This document shows positions 1 through 6,871 of a stretch of DNA of 18,814 bases, piece after piece. The stretch comes from Verrucomicrobiota bacterium (lineage in GTDB: Bacteria > Verrucomicrobiota > Verrucomicrobiia > Opitutales > Opitutaceae). The notes beneath the pieces were generated by a model, which saw only the letters and a program-made list of their open reading frames with translations, was not told the DNA's origin and did not search any database. Within the stretch, counting starts at the first letter, position 1, and the number at the start of each line of letters is the position of its first letter. The stretch spans positions 1-18,814 of the forward strand of contig JAEWIY010000161.1 of assembly GCA_023386835.1 (NCBI GenBank), in the 5' to 3' direction. The translations under genes were made by a program, and so were the position numbers.

Positions 1-1
1 G

Positions 2-592
2 GTGCAGACCCGAAGCTGGCCCGAATGCCTGCAGGCTGCCCGGGTCGCTGCACGCGACGGAGCGACGGTTGGACAACTCGCCCGACTGGGTCGGATCAGC
101 GCCCAGCCCGGTCCAGAGCTGACGCCGCGAGTCGAGTTTAACCGTGCCGCCGAACCGTTTGAGGCGTTGCGCGCCCGCGCCGCGACCCTGCCGGAAAAGC
201 CCCGCGTTTTTCTCGCCAAGATGGGGCCGGTCAGCCAGCACAAGGCGCGCGCTGATTTCTCCGCGGGCTTTTTCGCCGTCGGCGGTTTTGAGGCGATCGC
301 GAAGCGCAACTTTGAATCGGCCGAGGACGCCGCGCAGGCCGCCCTCGCGTCCGGCGCCCCTGTGGCCGTGCTTTGTTCAACCGACGACACGTATCCGGAA
401 CTGGCGCCGACGTTCGCTCGGACCATCAAAACCGCGAAACCCGGCCTGCGCGTGGTCCTGGCCGGCCTGCCCGGCGATCCGTCGTTATCTGACGGATACA
501 AAGCGGCCGGCGTCGACGACTTCATCCACGTGCGCGCCGACGTGACCGCCACGCTCGGACAGATTCTTTCCTCGCTGGAGGCCTCCGCATGA
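2..592 (+). CDS. mutA: Methylmalonyl-CoA mutase small subunit, C-terminal part (5' truncated by window edge)
   Basis: This is the non-catalytic partner of the adenosylcobalamin-dependent enzyme that interconverts (R)-methylmalonyl-CoA and succinyl-CoA in the cytoplasm. The reading frame is open to the window edge, so the first codon seen (a GTG read as a start) is not the real start; only about 196 C-terminal residues of a protein usually 600 or more long are visible. They contain the segment FLAKMGPVSQHKARADFSAG, the remnant Rossmann-type cobalamin-binding fold typical of small subunits, without the DxHxxG cobalt-ligand motif found in MutB. The stop overlaps the mutB start as ATGA, and a GGAGG at 577-581 lies 7 bases before that ATG, inside mutA. 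Both features point to coupled translation and equal subunit synthesis. The identity is firm because of the order mutA-mutB-meaB. Confidence 0.92.
   Translation: MQTRSWPECLQAARVAARDGATVGQLARLGRISAQPGPELTPRVEFNRAAEPFEALRARAATLPEKPRVFLAKMGPVSQHKARADFSAGFFAVGGFEAIAKRNFESAEDAAQAALASGAPVAVLCSTDDTYPELAPTFARTIKTAKPGLRVVLAGLPGDPSLSDGYKAAGVDDFIHVRADVTATLGQILSSLEASA
577..581 (+). promoter_or_regulatory. Ribosome binding site of mutB inside mutA
   Basis: A perfect GGAGG sits 7 bases upstream of the mutB ATG at 589, within the last codons of mutA. It is one of very few clear Shine-Dalgarno sequences in this window. It fixes the mutB start at 589 and supports coupled translation of the two subunits. Confidence 0.8.
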
Positions 593-2751
593 AACCCGCC
601 GTACCTGACTTCTCCTCGCTCGATTTCGACGCGATTTCGGTTCCGCCCGCGACTGCCGAGCGGCCGTCCAACGCCGCCGTGGCGGACACGGACGAGCAGA
701 TCGCCATCAAGGGCGTGTACGGCCCGGGCGATCTGCCGCCCAGCCAGGCGCTGGACACCATGCCGGGTTTTGCGCCTTTCACGCGTGGCCCGTACGCGAC
801 CATGTATGTCGTGAAGCCCTGGACCGTGCGCCAGTACGCCGGCTTCTCGACCGCGGAAGAGTCGAACGCGTTCTACAAACGTAATCTGGCCGCGGGACAG
901 GCAGGTCTCTCCGTCGCCTTCGACCTCGCGACCCACCGCGGTTACGACAGCGATCACCCGCGCGTGGTCGGCGACGTCGGCAAGGCCGGTGTGGCGATCG
1001 ACTCGATCCTCGACATGCAGACGCTGTTCAGCGGCATCCCGTTGGACAAGGTCTCCGTGTCGATGACGATGAACGGCGCGGTGCTGCCCGTGATGGCGTT
1101 CTACATCTCGGCCGCGCTGGAGCAGGGCTGCAAGTTGAGCGATCTCTCCGGCACGATCCAGAACGACATCCTGAAGGAGTTCATGGTGCGGAACACCTAC
1201 ATCTATCCGCCCGCTCCCTCGATGCGCATCATCGCGGACATCTTCGGCTACACGTCGAAGCACATGCCGAAGTTCAACAGCATCTCGATCTCCGGCTATC
1301 ACATGCAGGAGGCGGGGGCCACGGCTGACCTCGAATTGGCTTACACGCTGGCGGATGGGCTCGAGTACCTGCGCACGGGTGTGGCGGCGGGGCTCGACAT
1401 CGATGCGTTCGCACCGCGCCTCTCCTTCTTCTGGGCCATCGGGAAGAACTTCTTCATGGAAGTCGCGAAGATGAGGGCCGCCCGCACGCTCTGGTCCGAG
1501 ATCGTCTCGAAGTTCAACCCGAAGAACCCGAAGTCGCTCGCCCTGCGCACGCACTCGCAGACCTCGGGTTGGTCGCTCACGGAACAGGATCCGTTCAACA
1601 ATGTGGCGCGGACCTGTCTCGAGGCGCTGGCGGCGGCCTGTGGTCACACCCAGAGCTTGCACACCAACGCGCTCGACGAGGCGATTGCGCTGCCGACGGA
1701 CTTCTCCGCGCGGATCGCGCGCAACACGCAGCTGCACCTGCAGCAGGAAACCGGGATCTGCAACGTGGTCGATCCGTGGGGCGGCAGCTACTACGTCGAA
1801 GCGTTGACCCAGGAACTGATCACCAAGGCGCGCGCGCACCTCGAGGAAGTTGAAACGATGGGCGGCATGACCAAGGCCATCGAAGCCGGGATCCCGAAAC
1901 TCCGGATCGAGGAGGCGGCCGCGCGACGTCAGGCGAAGATTGATTCCGGCAAGGAAACGATCGTTGGCCTCAACAAACATCGGCTCGAAACCGAAGATCC
2001 ATTGGACATCCTGGAGGTGGACAACACGGCCGTGCGGGAAGCGCAGATCAAGCGCCTGAAGGAACTCCGCGCGACGCGTAACGACGCGGCGTGCCGCAGT
2101 GCCCTGGCGGCCTTGACGGTGTGTGCGCAGACGGGAGAGGGCAATCTGCTCGAACTCGCGGTAGCCGCCGCGCAGGCGCGCGCCACTCTCGGTGAGATCA
2201 GCGATGCCTTGGAATCGATCTTTGGCCGCTACCAGGCGCAGATCCGCTCCATCTCCGGTGTCTATCGTCAGGAGTTCGGCGAAGATCCGACGATCCAGGC
2301 TGTGCGTGAGAAGGTCGCGCAGTTTGAAGAGCGCGAGGGGCGGCGCCCCCGGCTCCTCGTGGCGAAACTCGGGCAGGACGGTCACGATCGGGGCGCCAAG
2401 GTGGTCGCCACGGCGATGGCGGACCTCGGGTTCGACATCGATATCGGGCCGCTCTTCCAGACTCCGGAGGAAGCCGCGCGGCAGGCCGTGGAATCGGACG
2501 TGCACGTCGTCGCGATGAGCTCACTCGCGGCCGGCCACAAGACGCTGCTCCCGCAGCTGCGTGATGCCCTCGCGGCGCTCGGCCGGGAGGACATCATGAT
2601 CGTGTGCGGTGGCGTCATCCCGGCACAGGACTACGCGTTCCTGCTGGCCAATGGCGCGAGCGCCATCTTCGGCCCGGGCACGGTGATCCCAAAGAGCACG
2701 CTGCGCATTCTCGAGCTGCTGCTGGCCCGGCTCGAGCCTGCCAACGCGTGA
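589..2751 (+). CDS. mutB: Methylmalonyl-CoA mutase large (catalytic) subunit
   Basis: Adenosylcobalamin-dependent radical mutase linking propionyl-CoA metabolism to the TCA cycle through methylmalonyl-CoA/succinyl-CoA isomerisation. The 720 residues match the usual large-subunit length. The N-terminal TIM barrel shows the substrate and CoA contacts known from the Propionibacterium enzyme at a constant offset of 6: Tyr69, Met72, Thr79, Arg81 and Tyr83 (equivalents of Y75, M78, T85, R87 and Y89), and Tyr237-His238 (Y243/H244). Val75 and Lys76 replace the Phe and Arg that I recall at the next two CoA-contact positions. The C-terminal cobalamin domain (about 585-720) carries GQDGHDRG with Asp597, His599 (lower axial cobalt ligand) and Gly602, and Lys593 upstream. 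The start is fixed by GGAGG at 577-581 and the ATGA overlap with mutA. The domain architecture is complete and I see no frameshift. Confidence 0.98.
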   Translation: MKPAVPDFSSLDFDAISVPPATAERPSNAAVADTDEQIAIKGVYGPGDLPPSQALDTMPGFAPFTRGPYATMYVVKPWTVRQYAGFSTAEESNAFYKRNLAAGQAGLSVAFDLATHRGYDSDHPRVVGDVGKAGVAIDSILDMQTLFSGIPLDKVSVSMTMNGAVLPVMAFYISAALEQGCKLSDLSGTIQNDILKEFMVRNTYIYPPAPSMRIIADIFGYTSKHMPKFNSISISGYHMQEAGATADLELAYTLADGLEYLRTGVAAGLDIDAFAPRLSFFWAIGKNFFMEVAKMRAARTLWSEIVSKFNPKNPKSLALRTHSQTSGWSLTEQDPFNNVARTCLEALAAACGHTQSLHTNALDEAIALPTDFSARIARNTQLHLQQETGICNVVDPWGGSYYVEALTQELITKARAHLEEVETMGGMTKAIEAGIPKLRIEEAAARRQAKIDSGKETIVGLNKHRLETEDPLDILEVDNTAVREAQIKRLKELRATRNDAACRSALAALTVCAQTGEGNLLELAVAAAQARATLGEISDALESIFGRYQAQIRSISGVYRQEFGEDPTIQAVREKVAQFEEREGRRPRLLVAKLGQDGHDRGAKVVATAMADLGFDIDIGPLFQTPEEAARQAVESDVHVVAMSSLAAGHKTLLPQLRDALAALGREDIMIVCGGVIPAQDYAFLLANGASAIFGPGTVIPKSTLRILELLLARLEPANA

Positions 2752-2794
2752 CGCGCGAGCACGACCTCTGTTGTATCCGGAATTCCCTACATCG

Positions 2795-2824
2795 AACGCA
2801 CGGACGGCCCGCCGTCCGTGCGTT
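2795..2824 (+). terminator. Perfect 13-bp hairpin between mutB and meaB
   Basis: Bases 2795-2807 (AACGCACGGACGG) pair exactly with 2812-2824 around a four-base loop, giving a very stable GC-rich stem 43 bases after the mutB stop. Only a short TTT within 2823-2825 follows, so it is not a textbook intrinsic terminator. It may attenuate transcription into meaB, protect the mutA-mutB mRNA 3' end, or mark a processing site. The only earlier in-frame start for meaB (GTG at 2818) falls inside the stem, which argues for the downstream ATG at 2920. Confidence 0.5.
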
Positions 2825-2919
2825 TCGCTCCTGTGCCTCTGCCGAGTCCCCCGCGCGCGTCCGCGCGACCGGACTCTTCCCGCTCTCACCCTGATCGTAC
2901 GTTGTTCGCTGCCCTGTCG

Positions 2920-4059
2920 ATGACCTCTCCTTCACCGACCCCTCCCACGCACGAAGGCTGCCCGCAGCCGCGCCCGGATTGGGTGCCGGAAGAGGGCGGT
3001 TCGGCTTTTGCCACCTGGGTGGTGGAAGGCGTCCGGACCGCCGGTGTGACGGCGCCCCGGCCGATGCCCAGGCGCCGCGAACTCTCGGTGGATGACTACG
3101 TCAGCGGCGTGCTGGCGCGGGACCCCATGATCCTGGCGCGTGCGATCACCCTCGTTGAGAGCAATGCGGCACGCCACCAAGCCGAGGCGCAAGCCGTATT
3201 GAACAAGCTGCTACCAGAAACGGGGCGCTCGCGACGGGTCGGCTTCACCGGGATTCCCGGGGCGGGCAAGAGCACGTTCATTGAATCGTTTGGCTGCCAC
3301 CTGGTGGAGGAGGGGGCACGCGTCGCCGTGCTTGCGATCGACCCGTCGAGCAGCGTGCACGGCGGGAGCATCCTGGCCGACAAGCTGCGCATGGAACGGC
3401 TGTCGCGGCAACCCAACGCCTTCATCCGGCCATCGCCGTCAGGCGGCTCCCTCGGCGGCGTGGCGCGCAAGACGCGTGAGGCGATCCTGCTGTGTGAAGC
3501 CGCCGGATACGATGTAATCATCGTCGAGACGGTGGGCGTCGGCCAGAACGAGGTCGCGGTGCGCAGCATGGTCGACATGTTTCTGGTGCTGATGATCGCC
3601 GGGGCGGGCGACGAGATGCAGGGCATCAAGAAGGGCGTGATCGAGCTGGCGGATGCGCTCATCATCAACAAGGCGGATGGGGACAACCGTCCCCGCTGCG
3701 TGGCGGCGCAGGCGGAGATGCGGCGGGTGTTGCACTACCTGCAGCCACCAACGGAGGGGTGGGAAACGCCGGCGGTGCTGGCGTCGGCGCTGACCGGCGA
3801 GGGGATTCCCGAAGTGTGGAAGGTCGCCCAGGATTTTTGCGCGACGACCCGTGCGAGCGGCGTGCTGGAGCGGCGTCGTCGCGGCCAGGCCATCGAATGG
3901 ATGCACGCTCTGATCCAGGAGAATTTGCGGACCCGGTTCTATCAGTCACCCGGTGTGCGCGCGCGACTCGATGCGCTGGAACGGGCGGTGGGAGACGGCC
4001 GGTTGACCGCTCTCAGCGCCGCGCTCGAACTCCTCGGGGAGATGAAGGTGCCGGCTTAG
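2920..4059 (+). CDS. meaB: Methylmalonyl-CoA mutase-associated G3E GTPase chaperone (MeaB/ArgK/MMAA family)
   Basis: This cytoplasmic GTPase gates adenosylcobalamin delivery to methylmalonyl-CoA mutase and protects the mutase from inactivation; human MMAA is the counterpart. With the ATG at 2920 it has 379 residues. The Walker A loop GIPGAGKST is at 111-119, the IDPSSS segment follows, ETVGVGQNE is at 203-211 (Walker B/switch region), and the guanine-specificity motif NKAD is at 250-253. A helical C-terminal dimerisation region ends the protein. The N terminus has about 60 residues of proline-rich and helical sequence before the conserved ITLVES helix, longer than in many bacterial homologues. 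An upstream GTG at 2818 is in frame but lies inside a hairpin, so I reject it. The gene sits 168 bases after mutB, and its last 47 bases overlap the convergent DUF1080 gene. Confidence 0.95.
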   Translation: MTSPSPTPPTHEGCPQPRPDWVPEEGGSAFATWVVEGVRTAGVTAPRPMPRRRELSVDDYVSGVLARDPMILARAITLVESNAARHQAEAQAVLNKLLPETGRSRRVGFTGIPGAGKSTFIESFGCHLVEEGARVAVLAIDPSSSVHGGSILADKLRMERLSRQPNAFIRPSPSGGSLGGVARKTREAILLCEAAGYDVIIVETVGVGQNEVAVRSMVDMFLVLMIAGAGDEMQGIKKGVIELADALIINKADGDNRPRCVAAQAEMRRVLHYLQPPTEGWETPAVLASALTGEGIPEVWKVAQDFCATTRASGVLERRRRGQAIEWMHALIQENLRTRFYQSPGVRARLDALERAVGDGRLTALSAALELLGEMKVPA

Positions 4060-4705
4060 CGCGCGCCGAGGTTTGGGTCGCGTCGGGCAACGGTCGGATC
4101 TCAAGCCGCCGGATGCGGACCTCGCTCTTGGGATCGTGGCCCTGCAGCGCGATCGTGCCGCGGCTGAGCCGCCGACCAGCATAGCGCGGCGCGCGTCGGA
4201 CGTTCTCCGGCTCGAGGTAGTCGACCATCAAGGTGTCAGCGACCCAGATCTGGATGCGGCGATCCATGACGCGCACCCGCAGCTCGAACCATTCGTCGTC
4301 GCGAGCCGGCGAGTCGCGGACATCGTTGATTCCGTAGAGGCTGCCGGTCCGCCGCCAGTCGGAGTGCGAGTTGTTGATCTGGACCTCGTAACCGTGGCGC
4401 GGCCAGCCGGACGGTTGGTAGTGAGTGTGAAAATACAATCCGGAATTCGCGCCCGGTCGCGTCAGCACGTCCGCGCGCAGTTCGAAGTGGTGGAATTCCG
4501 CATCTTCCACCGGCCCGGCGTAAAAGAGGTGCGCCCGCGGCCCGCGGATCACGAGAACGCTGTTCTCGACTCGGAAAGTCTGCGGGTTCTCGGCGGGCTG
4601 CCAATGCTCAAGGGAGCGCCCGTCGAACAGCGGGATCCAACCGGCTTCGGCGGCGGAGCGCGCGGCGAATAGCAGAAGGCACGCGAACAACAGCCGCGGT
4701 TTCAT
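4013..4705 (-). CDS. Secreted DUF1080 protein (3-keto-disaccharide hydrolase-like, concanavalin-like fold)
   Basis: The 230-residue product begins with a typical Sec signal peptide (MKPRLLFACLLLFAARSAAEA), so it acts outside the cytoplasm. The mature part carries DUF1080 hallmarks in order: LFDGRSLEHW near the N terminus, GANSGLYFHT and YEVQINN in the middle, and GTIALQGHD near the end. The fold is a beta sandwich; some members are described as 3-keto-disaccharide hydrolases, and the family is very abundant in Verrucomicrobiota and Planctomycetota. Substrate is not predictable here. The ATG at 4705 is preferred over the TTG one codon upstream because AGGA lies 9 bases before it. The last 25 or so residues are low-complexity and basic, and part of that tail is encoded antisense to the 3' end of meaB (47-base overlap). 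The gene lies 59 bases after the PRTase-HAD pair and could be their distal cistron. Confidence 0.88.
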   Translation of the reverse strand: MKPRLLFACLLLFAARSAAEAGWIPLFDGRSLEHWQPAENPQTFRVENSVLVIRGPRAHLFYAGPVEDAEFHHFELRADVLTRPGANSGLYFHTHYQPSGWPRHGYEVQINNSHSDWRRTGSLYGINDVRDSPARDDEWFELRVRVMDRRIQIWVADTLMVDYLEPENVRRAPRYAGRRLSRGTIALQGHDPKSEVRIRRLEIRPLPDATQTSARAKPAPSSPRGVRARR

Positions 4706-4752
4706 CAAGAGCCATCCTGACTAGAGGCTTCGGTCTGCGCGAGACGGAGCCC

Positions 4753-4770
4753 GGCTGAGAACACTCAGCC
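4753..4770 (-). other. Small hairpin across the stop codon of the distal PRTase-HAD gene
   Basis: Bases 4753-4759 (GGCTGAG) pair perfectly with 4764-4770 around the loop AACA, and the structure spans the stop codon at 4765-4767. No T tract follows on the minus strand, so a termination role is weak. It might modulate read-through into the DUF1080 gene. A 7-bp stem in GC-rich DNA can arise by chance. Confidence 0.25.
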
Positions 4771-5736
4771 CCGCGACGGGCGCGAGCCGGGGGGGAGGAG
4801 ACGTCGACGCACGCCGCGGAGGAGCCGCCGTGCAGGCCGGAGCGGGCTCAGGGAAAAGGCGTGCGGCAGACGTTCCCCAGGAGCGGGATAGTAACGTTGG
4901 TCGCCGATGCAGATGACCGGCTTGCCGGAGAGCGCAGCGATCACGGGCGCCTGCCGCGCTTCGCTTTCGACGAAAACTTCCGCGCGGCGGTCGTCGCGAT
5001 AAACCTCGCCCTTGAAGATGGCGTGGGCGCCGAGCCGCCGACGTTCTGCGGCCGATGGCAGGTCGAGCATCGAGAGCTTCTCGAACTGAACATGGTTGGC
5101 CTGCAACCAGTCCTCGGTTTCCGCGCGGTATTTTTCGAGCCGGCTCGTCACCAAATGGTAGACCCGCGTCTCGGGTTGGAAGCGCGGTTTGGCACACCGG
5201 AGGAACTCGCGATAGAGGGGCCCATCGTCGTTCTGCTCGTTCGTTGGATCCAGGCAGAGCACGCCGTCGATATCGATGCAGGCTTCCGAAAGCGTCGCTT
5301 GATGGAGGTAGTTCCATTCGAACACCCGGGGAAACGGGCACTGTTCGAAATGGAAGTCCACGTGCCGCACGCCCTCGGGGCTGGCGTAAACCGCGGCGTA
5401 GGTGACCTTCATGGTCAGGCCGAGCGCGGCCAGGCGCTGGCGGGCGTCGATAAAGTTCCGGCCGGTGTGGACCGTGTCGTCGACCACGAGCACGTGGCGG
5501 TAGGCGGCGAGTGATTCCGAGAATTGGCGGAAGCGCCGGGTCTGACCCGTGACAATCGGGAGCTGAGCCTCAAGCGCGTCCAGATCGGTCGTCGGGAGAT
5601 TCAGCGCGAGTGCCAACATGCAGGCCGGAATCGTGCCCGAGCGCGGGAGCGCAGCGATCAGGTCAACGTCGGCGGGGATCCGCCAGAGGTTGTCCTGCAG
5701 CAGGCGAGAGAGATCGGCGTAGGATCGAAACTCCAT
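4765..5736 (-). CDS. Phosphoribosyltransferase-HAD fusion protein, paralogue 1
   Basis: A 323-residue protein with no signal peptide. Residues 1-140 look like a type I phosphoribosyltransferase: IAALPRSGTIPA at 27-38 and the PRPP loop VVDDTVHTG at 84-92, with the paired acids Asp86-Asp87. From about 150 the sequence resembles a HAD phosphatase: DIDGV at 155-159 gives the two motif I aspartates (155 and 157), LVTSR at 195-199 could be motif II, and Lys242 motif III. Near 255-260 the expected acidic motif IV pair is replaced by VESE. A basic C-terminal tail (about 300-323) follows. The adjacent gene encodes a paralogue; I count 81 identities in the first 160 positions without gaps. The gene lies 30 bases after that paralogue and probably shares its transcript. 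The substrate is unknown; ribosylation followed by dephosphorylation of a base-like or sugar-linked compound is inference. Confidence 0.75.
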   Translation of the reverse strand: MEFRSYADLSRLLQDNLWRIPADVDLIAALPRSGTIPACMLALALNLPTTDLDALEAQLPIVTGQTRRFRQFSESLAAYRHVLVVDDTVHTGRNFIDARQRLAALGLTMKVTYAAVYASPEGVRHVDFHFEQCPFPRVFEWNYLHQATLSEACIDIDGVLCLDPTNEQNDDGPLYREFLRCAKPRFQPETRVYHLVTSRLEKYRAETEDWLQANHVQFEKLSMLDLPSAAERRRLGAHAIFKGEVYRDDRRAEVFVESEARQAPVIAALSGKPVICIGDQRYYPAPGERLPHAFSLSPLRPARRLLRGVRRRLLPPGSRPSRG

Positions 5737-5766
5737 TACGGAAACGCGCGGGCGCGGTAAAAGGGG

Positions 5767-6732
5767 TCAGGAAGGGCGGCGGGCAGAAGCGCCGGCGGCG
5801 GCCGCGGGGTTGGACTCAGCCAGTTGGGCGAGGGCGCGAGTCCAGAGACGCCGGCCCCGCTTCTTCAGGTTACACCAGGCTAGCGGGTGTGGCTCGTAAA
5901 GCACGCGCTCGCGGACGTCGATCACCGGCTTGCCCGAGCGGGAGGCGATGCGTTGACCATCACCGGAGCTGCCGTCGAGGAAGAGCGTCGCCCGAGTTTC
6001 GCGGCGGTACGCCCGCGCCTTGTGGGCGAGCGAGTCTGAACTGCGACGGGGAACCCGATCCCGCAGGATGAGGTGTTGGAAGGTGATGCCGTGCCGTTGC
6101 AGCCAGGCTTGCAGGTCCGCTTGCCCCGCGCTGACACAATCGGTGACGAAGCCGAGGATACGCGCCGTCGGCCGGACGCGGGGTTGGAGGCCTGCCAGGT
6201 AGCTCGCGCGCTCAGTGGAGGAGGCGGCGTTGAAGAGCTGGCTGTCCACCCCGAGCACGCCGTCGAGGTCGATCAGCGACGTGGCGAGCACGTGATGGTG
6301 CAGGTAGTTCCATTCGAACACCCGCGGCCGAGGGCAGACCTCGAAAAACAGGTCCACGGCCGCCGCCGATTCCGGCGTGGCGTACACGGCGGCATAGGTG
6401 ACGCGCAAGGGGAGCTGCGCCGCGCGGATCCGCTCCTTGATGACTGCGAGTGTGCTGCCCGTGTAAATGCTGTCGTCCAACACCAGCGCGTGGGAGCAGT
6501 CCCGCACCGCCAGGGCGCCGCAGCCGATCCGACGTGTCAGCCGGGTGACCGCCAGGCGGCCGGCCAGCAAGCCTTCGATGTCGGTCATGGGCAGGTTCAG
6601 ACCCAGTGACACCACGCTGGCGGGAATTAGCCCGGAGCGCGGGATCCCCACGATCAGGTCGACGTCCGACGGTACCCGGGAGAGGTTCGATGAGACGGCT
6701 CGAGCCAGATCGGAGTAGGAACGAAACTGCAT
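5767..6732 (-). CDS. Phosphoribosyltransferase-HAD fusion protein, paralogue 2
   Basis: A 321-residue paralogue of the next gene downstream. The ATG at 6732 is chosen because MQFRSYSDLA then aligns exactly with MEFRSYADLS of the sister protein; a start 7 codons earlier is possible. The PRTase part has IPRSGLIPA at 30-38 and LDDSIYTG at 85-92 (Asp86-Asp87). The HAD-like part has DLDGV at 155-159 at identical numbering, a possible motif II Thr197 in GFVTD, and a basic stretch around Lys238. LDGSS near 252-256 occupies the motif IV region, retaining one Asp where the sister has a Glu. Both copies keep the unusual block VTYAAVYA and CPxPRVFEWNYLH (111-145) between the two domains, which looks like a family signature. 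The gene follows a 139-base gap after the HTTM-like gene and probably starts the transcript containing both paralogues. Substrate unknown. Confidence 0.75.
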   Translation of the reverse strand: MQFRSYSDLARAVSSNLSRVPSDVDLIVGIPRSGLIPASVVSLGLNLPMTDIEGLLAGRLAVTRLTRRIGCGALAVRDCSHALVLDDSIYTGSTLAVIKERIRAAQLPLRVTYAAVYATPESAAAVDLFFEVCPRPRVFEWNYLHHHVLATSLIDLDGVLGVDSQLFNAASSTERASYLAGLQPRVRPTARILGFVTDCVSAGQADLQAWLQRHGITFQHLILRDRVPRRSSDSLAHKARAYRRETRATLFLDGSSGDGQRIASRSGKPVIDVRERVLYEPHPLAWCNLKKRGRRLWTRALAQLAESNPAAAAGASARRPS

Positions 6733-6871
6733 AAGGCGGCAGAGATGGGGCAACGCGAAGCTGGAGCATGGAGGCCGCGCGCGGCGTTGCAGCTGGAATC
6801 GCCGTCCAGACCGATAGTAGCGGCATTGGTTCTCACAAGATCGATCTGATCCGTGCGTCCCTTATAGGGGA

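Noticed and set aside
2818..2919. Longer meaB start at GTG 2818
   Set aside because: The GTG lies inside the perfect hairpin at 2795-2824 and would add a Pro/Ser/Arg-rich leader with no similarity to MeaB.
6733..6871. Promoter of the PRTase-HAD pair (TTGTGA and TACTAT on the minus strand)
   Set aside because: Both hexamers are present, but the spacer is about 13 bases, so I do not call it, although some promoter is expected here.
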